Assembly (NCBI GenBank): GCA_023511475.1
Contig: JAIMBM010000252.1
Span: forward strand, 1 to 5,446
DNA length: 5,446 nucleotides
Direction: 5' to 3'
DNA from: Anaerolineae bacterium
GTDB lineage: Bacteria > Chloroflexota > Anaerolineae > SpSt-313
Shown here: one piece after another, positions 1 through 3,574 of the stretch
Numbering within the stretch: position 1 is the stretch's first letter
Layout of the letters: every line of letters begins with the position of its first letter
Notes under the pieces: model-generated
The model's input: the letters and a program-made list of their open reading frames with translations, nothing else
Told to the model about the DNA's origin: nothing
Databases searched by the model: none
Program-made: the position numbers and the translations under genes

Positions 1-11
1 GGTACCACCAC

Positions 12-26
12 TGGGTGTCTTACCCA
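12..26. other. short inverted repeat downstream of the SDR gene
   Basis: TGGGT and ACCCA flank the 5-nt loop GTCTT, giving a small 5-bp hairpin 15 bases beyond the stop codon of the minus-strand dehydrogenase. There is no T-tract after it on the minus strand, so it is at best a weak transcription terminator or 3'-end structure. The window begins 11 bases further on, so any larger structure would be cut off. Confidence 0.25.
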
Positions 27-41
27 TCCGGCCACGCGCCG

Positions 42-947
42 CTAGCGTTTCAGGAACTCGCGCCAGGTCTGCACCGGCACCCAGCCGAGCGCCGCCTGGG
101 CCTTGGCGGTCGAGAAAAAGGCCCGATGCCCGTCGAGGCCCTTCGCCAGGGGCAGGAGATCGGGCCGGAAACGCTCGACAACCTCGAGAGTCGGCTCGAG
201 GAGCGTCGTGTCCAGCGCATTGGCCACAAAGACGTCGTGGACGGGAAGGTCCTCGGCCTTTTCCAGGATCAGCCGCTGCATTGTGGCCAGGTCCTCGCTG
301 GCGATATAGCCCCACAGCCAGTCCGACCAGCTCGTGACCGGCGACGCCGTCTCGGCCATGCGCCGCAGGCGTTCCGGCGGACAGATGCCCGAAGGCCGGG
401 TGACGTAGGTGCGGATGCCGTAGGCGCGGCTGAAGGAGGCCAGCAGCTCCTCGCCCGCGAGCTTGGAGTAGGAGTACGAGTCCTCGACGTCGCTCGGGTG
501 TTCCTCGTCCAGCGGGAGGTAGCGGAACGGGAAAGGCCGGCTGGAGATGCGGTAGCCGTGGCCGAAGGCGCAGTTGGAGCCGGCCATCACCACAGTGTGC
601 ACGCTGGCCTCCACAGCCGCCATCATGAGATAGTAGGTGCCCAGGATGTTGGAGCGGATCGTCGCATCGAAGCCGGGCACAGGGAAGCCCCGGGCCTGCA
701 TGGCGGCAATCTCATTGGGGTGGTCCGTGGGCCAGGGCTGGGCGCCGAGGTGCATGATGGCGTCGATGCCCTTCACCGCCCGACGGCAGTCCTCGAATGA
801 CGTCAGGTCGCCCACGATGCAGGGGAGGTCCGCCCGGTCCGCAGGTACGGGCCGCCGGGCGAAGAGGAGGAGGTCATAGTGCCCGCGCAGCTCGCGCACC
901 ATCCATTGGGCAAAGCGCCCGCCGGCGCCGGTGATGAGGACCCGCAT
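42..947 (-). CDS. Extended short-chain dehydrogenase / NAD(P)-dependent epimerase-dehydratase family protein
   Basis: This 301-residue protein is a complete extended (epimerase-type) SDR, a cytosolic enzyme that oxidises, epimerises or dehydrates a sugar or similar carbonyl/alcohol substrate. The N-terminus MRVLITGAGGRFAQ is the Rossmann nucleotide-binding motif. The usual third glycine is Ala13 (G7xxG10xxA13). Other landmarks are D47 after the third strand, HLGA at 66-69, the family Asn at 100, the likely catalytic Ser124 in AGSNCAFG, Y158-S-Y-S-K162 as the YxxxK pair, R184-P185, and a C-terminal STAKAQAALGW (279-289) typical of the family. The second strand ends FARR (29-32) without an acidic residue, which by family knowledge leans towards NADP. 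The start is fixed by AAGGAGG at 954-960, 6 nt upstream. There is no signal peptide or membrane segment. The exact substrate cannot be read from the sequence; nucleotide-sugar epimerase, uronate dehydrogenase-like and reductase roles all remain open. Confidence 0.93.
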   Translation of the reverse strand: MRVLITGAGGRFAQWMVRELRGHYDLLLFARRPVPADRADLPCIVGDLTSFEDCRRAVKGIDAIMHLGAQPWPTDHPNEIAAMQARGFPVPGFDATIRSNILGTYYLMMAAVEASVHTVVMAGSNCAFGHGYRISSRPFPFRYLPLDEEHPSDVEDSYSYSKLAGEELLASFSRAYGIRTYVTRPSGICPPERLRRMAETASPVTSWSDWLWGYIASEDLATMQRLILEKAEDLPVHDVFVANALDTTLLEPTLEVVERFRPDLLPLAKGLDGHRAFFSTAKAQAALGWVPVQTWREFLKR

Positions 948-1028
948 GGTTTGCCTCCTTGGGTGGCGTACGGATGCCAGTACGGTCGTTGGACTGCGAA
1001 TGGACCAGGCAATGGGCAGGCTGGTGAG

Positions 1029-1058
1029 ATTCTACAGCGAAAAGGCGTAGGTGGCCAA
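1029..1058 (-). promoter_or_regulatory. Candidate sigma-70-type promoter for the SDR gene
   Basis: On the minus strand, TTGGCC (1058-1053, 4 of 6 to the -35 consensus) is followed after 18 nt by TAGAAT (1034-1029, 5 of 6 to the -10 consensus). Transcription would begin near 1022 and give a leader of about 75 nt before the ATG at 947. It lies between the terminator of the small-protein unit (1132-1164) and the gene, so the dehydrogenase would be transcribed on its own. Motif-based prediction only. Confidence 0.45.
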
Positions 1059-1131
1059 TAGACGGGAGGCGGATAGGGCTATCCGTGCCTGAACGCCTGG
1101 GGAGGGGGAGCCAGCACGGTGAGAAACAAGA

Positions 1132-1164
1132 AGGGCCGGCACGGTTGATTCCCGTGCCGGCCCT
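1132..1164 (-). terminator. Rho-independent terminator of the small-protein operon
   Basis: A perfect 13-bp stem (1132-1144 with 1152-1164, AGGGCCGGCACGG and its complement) has a 7-nt loop. Read on the minus strand it is followed directly by TTCTTGTTTCTC, a broken T-tract. It begins 36 bases past the stop codon of the 54-aa gene, the expected place for an intrinsic terminator. On the plus strand the stem is followed by GCGCGG-type sequence without T's, so termination there is unlikely. Confidence 0.8.
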
Positions 1165-1200
1165 GCGCGGCGTTGCGCGGCCGAGTGGCAGGAGGCGTGG

Positions 1201-1365
1201 CTAGCTCGCCATCAGGGCCAGGGCAAGGAGGATGCCGGCCAGGCCCAGGACAGGCCGCATCGCCCGAGCAGGGCCGGCACTCCTCGCCAGCCGCTCGGCC
1301 TCTGCTTCGCGGAGCAGGTCCTCGTACCGCTGCTCCGCACTGATGATGTAGACGGGGTCGAACAT
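1201..1365 (-). CDS. Small membrane-anchored protein, 54 aa, second of a tandem paralogous pair
   Basis: This gene is easily missed because it is only 55 codons. It begins MFDPVYIISAEQRYEDLLRE. An acidic/basic amphipathic helix follows (DLLREAEAERLAR, residues 16-28), then a linker, then a hydrophobic C-terminal segment from about P38 to S54 (PVLGLAGILLALALMAS), which looks like one short membrane helix. The start is decided by AAGGAG six nt upstream. It lies 26 nt downstream of the stop of the 47-aa paralogue and has a strong terminator after it, so the two form an operon. Of its first 25 residues 18 are identical to the paralogue, whereas the C-terminal halves differ in sequence but share the hydrophobic character. 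Arginines before the hydrophobic stretch suggest N-terminus inside. I do not recognise a function. Similar short MFDP/DLLREA proteins occur, as I recall, in Chloroflexota, and I have not checked this. Confidence 0.85.
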   Translation of the reverse strand: MFDPVYIISAEQRYEDLLREAEAERLARSAGPARAMRPVLGLAGILLALALMAS

Positions 1366-1371
1366 CGCCGT

Positions 1372-1377
1372 CTCCTT
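1372..1377 (-). promoter_or_regulatory. Shine-Dalgarno of the 54-aa small protein
   Basis: AAGGAG on the minus strand, with 6 nt to the ATG at 1365. Ideal sequence and spacing make this the main reason to accept so short an ORF and this start. Confidence 0.85.
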
Positions 1378-1391
1378 TCCTGTGAGTTGGT

Positions 1392-1535
1392 TTAGCGCCC
1401 TGCACCGAGGACGGCCAGGATGGCGCCGAGGAGCAGGGACAGCCGCCAGGGCTTGACCTTGCGCTCGGCATCGGCCTCACGCAGCAGGTCGTCGTACCGC
1501 GCGTTCGCGCTGACGAGAAGGACTGGATCGAACAT
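1392..1535 (-). CDS. Small membrane-anchored protein, 47 aa, first of a tandem paralogous pair
   Basis: A 48-codon gene starting MFDPVLLVSANARYDDLLRE. It has the same plan as its downstream neighbour: a conserved MFDPV opening, S9-A10, R13-Y14, the DLLREA core with AER at 23-25, a basic linker (KVKPWR, 26-31) and a hydrophobic tail L32-G46 (LSLLLGAILAVLGAG). The tail, at about 15 residues, is short for a full transmembrane helix, so a peripheral or tail-anchored arrangement is also possible. AAGGAGG lies 8 nt upstream. The paralogue follows after 26 nt. The shared N-terminal module with independently drifting tails indicates an old tandem duplication under protein-level selection. The function is unknown to me. 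The pattern could suit a small membrane adaptor or oligomerising helix, but nothing in the sequence proves this. Confidence 0.85.
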   Translation of the reverse strand: MFDPVLLVSANARYDDLLREADAERKVKPWRLSLLLGAILAVLGAGR

Positions 1536-1543
1536 GGTGCCAA

Positions 1544-1550
1544 CCTCCTT
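1544..1550 (-). promoter_or_regulatory. Shine-Dalgarno of the 47-aa small protein
   Basis: AAGGAGG on the minus strand, 8 nt before the ATG at 1535. It is a full-strength ribosome binding site that fixes the start of the first small gene. Confidence 0.85.
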
Positions 1551-1567
1551 CTATCTTTCTCGCCTCC

Positions 1568-1573
1568 ATATTA
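1568..1573 (-). promoter_or_regulatory. Possible -10 element of the small-protein operon
   Basis: TAATAT on the minus strand sits in a small A+T-richer patch 17 nt upstream of the Shine-Dalgarno. This would give a leader of roughly 25 nt. No convincing -35 is found 16-18 nt further upstream (ACCCTC at 17 nt), so this is weak, or an activator may be needed. Confidence 0.3.
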
Positions 1574-1602
1574 CCCCATGGCCGTTGCGGGAGGGTTTCG
1601 CA

Positions 1603-1628
1603 GGCCGTTTCGCGGCCGTTTCGGCCGC
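1603..1628. repeat. 11-bp tandem repeat ending in a 7-bp hairpin
   Basis: GGCCGTTTCG occurs at 1603-1612 and again at 1614-1623, one 11-bp step (about one helical turn) apart. The second copy is part of a perfect inverted repeat, GCGGCCG (1612-1618) TTT CGGCCGC (1622-1628). It lies upstream of the possible -10 of the small-protein operon, a reasonable place for a regulator site. It has no T-tract and so is not a terminator. Confidence 0.4.
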
Positions 1629-1666
1629 AATCCGGCGGGGGGTCTTGGGGGCCCAGGGTCAGATAA

Positions 1667-1697
1667 CACCCATCTCACGTGAGCGGTGCGCCCATCT
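1667..1697. promoter_or_regulatory. Operator-like site: palindrome between two direct repeats
   Basis: CACCCATCT (1667-1675) and CGCCCATCT (1689-1697) are direct repeats 22 bp apart, two turns of the helix. Between and overlapping the first lies the perfect 10-bp palindrome CTCACGTGAG (1674-1683). The arrangement, in the region between divergent genes, would suit binding of a dimeric transcription factor. No regulator gene is present in the window to pair it with, and the site may be fortuitous. Confidence 0.3.
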
Positions 1698-1843
1698 GAG
1701 GAAACCGCGCTCTCGGCGGGCGCGGGCGCATCGTTCGCCGTGCAAGAGTGTTTCCATTGATGCCTCGTCTCAGCTTGACGCGCGGCTAGCGGCGTCCCAG
1801 CCCTGCAGGAAACAGGCGTGGCCGCACAAGGTATGCCGGGCGC

Positions 1844-1849
1844 AGGAGG
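1844..1849 (+). promoter_or_regulatory. Purine-rich AGGAGG upstream of the dehydrogenase, unusually distant
   Basis: A perfect AGGAGG ends 16 nt before the ATG at 1866, longer than the usual 5-9 nt, and no in-frame start codon lies at a better distance. A weaker AGGG at 1858-1861 is only 4 nt from the ATG. Earlier in-frame starts exist (GTG 1818, ATG 1833), but they lie upstream of AGGAGG and would add a low-complexity Gly/Pro/Ala stretch. The ATG at 1866, giving MKALQ, is preferred because it matches the usual start of this enzyme family. Confidence 0.4.
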
Positions 1850-1865
1850 CCCCGGGCAGGGTCCT

Positions 1866-3113
1866 ATGAAAGCACTCCAGATCACCGATTCCATTCCGCG
1901 CTATCTTCTGACCAAGGCACTGGGTCGTATACATCGCCCGGCGTTCTGGGGACCCTTCGCCCTGCTCGTGTACCGGGATGTGCCCGAGCCGACGCTCCCT
2001 GGCCCGCAATGGGTCAGGGTCCGCACGCGGCTCGGCGGCATCTGCGGCTCCGATCTGCATACCATCCTGCTCGAGGACAGTCCTGTCCTGTCGGCGCTCA
2101 CATCGTTCCCTTTTACCCTGGGGCACGAGAACGTGGGCATTGTGGCAGAGACAGGCCAGGAGGTGCAAAGGTTCCGCCCCGGCGACCGCGTGATCGCGCT
2201 CGGCCTGCTCCCGTGCGCAGCCCGGAGCGTGAGCGAGCCGTGTGAGCACTGTCGGCGCGGCGAGCGGTCCCTGTGCCAGAGCTTTGCCTCCGGCGGGCTG
2301 GCGCCGGGGCTGGGCATCGGATACTGCCGGGATACGGGCGGTAGCTGGAGTGCCTGCTTCGTCGCGCACGAGTCGCAGCTCTACGCCGTGCCCGATGGGG
2401 TCAGCGATGAGAACGCGGTCATGGTCGATGCCTTCTCCTGCGCCCTGCACGCCGCGGCGCAGAACCTGCCGCGGGACGGCGAGACAGCGCTCGTCGTCGG
2501 CGCGGGGGCGATCGGGCTCTGCCTGATCGCAGCGCTGCGGCTGCTCGGCACACAGGCGCGGATCATCGCGCTGGCCAGATATCCCTTCCAGGCCGAGCTG
2601 GCCAGGCGCCACGGCGCCGACGAGGTGCTCTGCCCGGGCCGGGGTGATCCAGCGAGGGCGGTTGCGGCGGCGACCGGCGGGCGGCTCCTGAGGCCCATGC
2701 TGGGGAGCGATGTGCTCATCGGCGGCGGTGTCGACATTGTGTTTGAGTGTGCCGGCAGCGCCCGGAGCCTGTCCGACGCGCTCCGGCTGGCCAGGAGCCG
2801 TGGCCGTGTCGTCCTCGTCGGCCTCGCGAGCATCGTCAGGGGGGTGGATTGGACCCCGATCTGGCTCAAGGAGTTGACCCTGAAGGGCTGCTTCTGGTGT
2901 TCGACCGATACTGTCTACGGCCGCCTGCTCGACCCGTATCAGCAGACACTCTCCTGGATGGCCGAGGGTCGGCTGGACCTTTCGAGCCTGGTGACGCACC
3001 GCTTCCGCCTGGAAGACTATCGGCGGGCCCTCACCATCACCCTGGACCGGCGGAGGAACCAGGTTGTGAAGTCGGTGTTCGTCTTCGACGATGGAGGCTC
3101 GCGCAGAGCCTAA
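1866..3113 (+). CDS. Zinc-dependent medium-chain dehydrogenase (alcohol/polyol dehydrogenase family)
   Basis: A 415-residue MDR-superfamily enzyme, expected to oxidise an alcohol or polyol (or reduce the aldehyde/ketone) with NAD(P). The GroES-like domain carries the catalytic zinc ligands C60 (GICGSDLH) and H87-E88 (GHEN). The third ligand position appears to be D188 in VDAFSCALHAA, where relatives usually have Glu or Cys. A structural zinc site is complete: C117, C126, C129 and C137, spaced x8, x2 and x7. The Rossmann domain has G212-A-G214-A-I-G217. The second strand ends ALARY with A237-R238 in place of the acidic residue that favours NAD, so NADP is plausible. The C-terminal half has the usual VFECAGS and LKELTLKG blocks. 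It is longer than the usual 340-380 residues because of an extra N-terminal segment (about residues 8-35) and an insert before VDIVFECAG. The substrate is not determinable; sorbitol/threonine dehydrogenase-like and formaldehyde dehydrogenase-like relatives are the nearest by motif. Confidence 0.93.
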   Translation: MKALQITDSIPRYLLTKALGRIHRPAFWGPFALLVYRDVPEPTLPGPQWVRVRTRLGGICGSDLHTILLEDSPVLSALTSFPFTLGHENVGIVAETGQEVQRFRPGDRVIALGLLPCAARSVSEPCEHCRRGERSLCQSFASGGLAPGLGIGYCRDTGGSWSACFVAHESQLYAVPDGVSDENAVMVDAFSCALHAAAQNLPRDGETALVVGAGAIGLCLIAALRLLGTQARIIALARYPFQAELARRHGADEVLCPGRGDPARAVAAATGGRLLRPMLGSDVLIGGGVDIVFECAGSARSLSDALRLARSRGRVVLVGLASIVRGVDWTPIWLKELTLKGCFWCSTDTVYGRLLDPYQQTLSWMAEGRLDLSSLVTHRFRLEDYRRALTITLDRRRNQVVKSVFVFDDGGSRRA

Positions 3114-3161
3114 TGTGATCCATAGATGCTGTGCGGAATGGGGTGCAAGGGACGCAAGCAA

Positions 3162-3355
3162 GCCACCGAATGAATTCGGGGCTGCGGGGCCTTGACCCCA
3201 CGGGCTGCAGCGAAGCCGACAGCGCGTAGAGTCCCCGGAAGGCCAACCGTTGACCTGCGTCGACGGGGAACGGGCCCCGCCCGCCTGCGCGGTCGGTTGG
3301 CGCCGCACGCGCCTCCAGCGCGCGAAGCGCGCGCAACGCGATTTCAATCGCCGGC
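3162..3355. repeat. Degenerate inverted-repeat element (MITE/REP-like) with palindromic ends
   Basis: The left end (3162-3185) contains GCC..CGAATGAATTCG followed by TGC. The right end (3333-3355), read on the other strand, contains GCC..CGATTGAAATCG followed by TGC. They share GCCnnCGAnTGAAnTCG. Each end is also a small hairpin of its own (CCGAAT-GA-ATTCGG at 3166-3179; CGATT-TC-AATCG at 3339-3350). Inside, GCCAACCG (3242-3249) pairs with CGGTTGGC (3294-3301), so the whole roughly 194 bp can fold back on itself. There is no coding capacity. The layout resembles the non-coding palindromic repeats with CGAnTGAAnTCG ends that I recall as common in Chloroflexota and some other environmental genomes. 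Mobilisation by a transposase acting in trans (IS200/IS605 or RAYT type) is conjecture. Lying 48 bases past the dehydrogenase stop, it could also help end that transcript. Confidence 0.6.
3318..3332. repeat. Alternating CG hairpin inside the repeat element
   Basis: GCGCGC (3318-3323), GAA, GCGCGC (3327-3332) is a perfect 6-bp stem with a 3-nt loop made of alternating purine-pyrimidine bases. It forms the inner part of the right arm of the larger inverted-repeat element. Confidence 0.45.
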
Positions 3356-3428
3356 TTCGTCGCACCTGGTCCCCGCCCCCTGCAGCCTGCGAGGTGGGGT
3401 GTTTGGCGGCGGGGGCACGCCACGCGCG

Positions 3429-3456
3429 CCCCAGTCGGCCTGCGGACCGACTGGGG
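3429..3456. repeat. Perfect 10-bp hairpin upstream of the 496-aa gene
   Basis: CCCCAGTCGG (3429-3438) pairs exactly with CCGACTGGGG (3447-3456) across an 8-nt loop. No T-tract follows on either strand, so it is not a standard intrinsic terminator. Its right arm ends in the G's that begin the G-quadruplex motif, so the two structures compete for bases 3453-3456. Confidence 0.6.
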
Positions 3457-3479
3457 GGAGGGGGCCACGGGGGTAGGGG
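3453..3479 (+). other. G-quadruplex motif on the coding strand
   Basis: Four G-tracts lie within 27 bases: G6 (3453-3458), G5 (3460-3464), G5 (3469-3473) and G4 (3476-3479), with loops A, CCAC and TA. This exceeds the usual G3+N1-7 definition by a wide margin. It is about 95 bases upstream of the likely ATG of the next gene and upstream of its candidate -10. Formation in the cell is not shown. Confidence 0.6.
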
Positions 3480-3554
3480 CCCTGGCAGCAGCACAGGATA
3501 GGCCTGCCTCCAAATTGAACTACACTCCCCGAGGCACCCATAGCGCTATTCACA

Positions 3555-3560
3555 TACAAT
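3555..3560 (+). promoter_or_regulatory. Possible -10 element of the 496-aa gene
   Basis: TACAAT matches 5 of 6 bases of the -10 consensus and lies in the only A+T-rich patch before the gene. No acceptable -35 is found 16-18 nt upstream; TTGAAC at 3515 is 34 nt away, too far. Transcription would begin around 3567, only about 8 nt before the ATG at 3575. Low confidence. Confidence 0.3.
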
Positions 3561-3574
3561 GGGATGATGAGACA

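Larger units (their letters stand above)
1536..1865. other. Divergent intergenic region between the small-protein operon and the dehydrogenase
   Basis: These 330 bases separate a minus-strand from a plus-strand gene and hold no convincing ORF. From left to right they contain the ribosome binding site and possible -10 of the small genes; the GGCCGTTTCG repeats and a 7-bp hairpin around 1603-1628; the palindrome CTCACGTGAG at 1674-1683 flanked by direct repeats; and TTGACG at 1775-1780, which resembles a -35 box but has no -10 at a suitable distance. No clear promoter for the plus-strand dehydrogenase can be called. Confidence 0.6.
3114..3574. other. Structured intergenic region without a convincing gene
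   Basis: These 461 bases separate two plus-strand genes. Positions 3114-3161 show nothing distinctive. From 3162 the region is dominated by GC-rich inverted repeats: the degenerate palindromic element (3162-3355), a 7-bp pairing of CCCCGCC (3371-3377) with GGCGGGG (3408-3414), a perfect 10-bp hairpin (3429-3456) and a G-quadruplex motif (3453-3479). The last 70 bases are clearly richer in A+T and probably hold the promoter of the next gene. Open frames here are short, lack ribosome binding sites and read as Arg/Pro/Gly-rich low-complexity sequence. Confidence 0.6.

Noticed and set aside
1..6. GGTACC at the very start
   Set aside because: It is a 6-bp palindrome (KpnI site) that could be a cloning or window boundary by chance; no biological meaning can be supported.
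15..800. 261-codon plus-strand frame opposite the SDR gene
   Set aside because: It is antisense to a clear SDR with intact catalytic residues; its translation is rich in Gly, Arg, His and Ala with no motif.
1079..1543. 154-codon minus-strand frame covering the small-protein operon
   Set aside because: It runs through the terminator hairpin in a different frame from the two small genes that have proper ribosome binding sites and mutual homology. Its translation is Pro/Arg/Cys-rich and random-looking.
1775..1780. TTGACG as a -35 for the zinc dehydrogenase
   Set aside because: The sequence 16-18 nt downstream (around CAGCCC) does not resemble a -10 element.
1818..1865. Upstream GTG/ATG starts (1818, 1833) for the zinc dehydrogenase
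   Set aside because: They add only a Gly/Pro/Ala-rich stretch, lie upstream of the AGGAGG, and lack a ribosome binding site of their own. MKALQ at 1866 matches the usual family N-terminus.
1770..3494. 574-codon open frame on the minus strand opposite the zinc dehydrogenase
   Set aside because: It is antisense to a gene with unmistakable MDR motifs, its translation is a Pro/Arg/Gly/Ala-rich composition typical of GC-rich shadow frames, and it has no ribosome binding site or recognisable motif.
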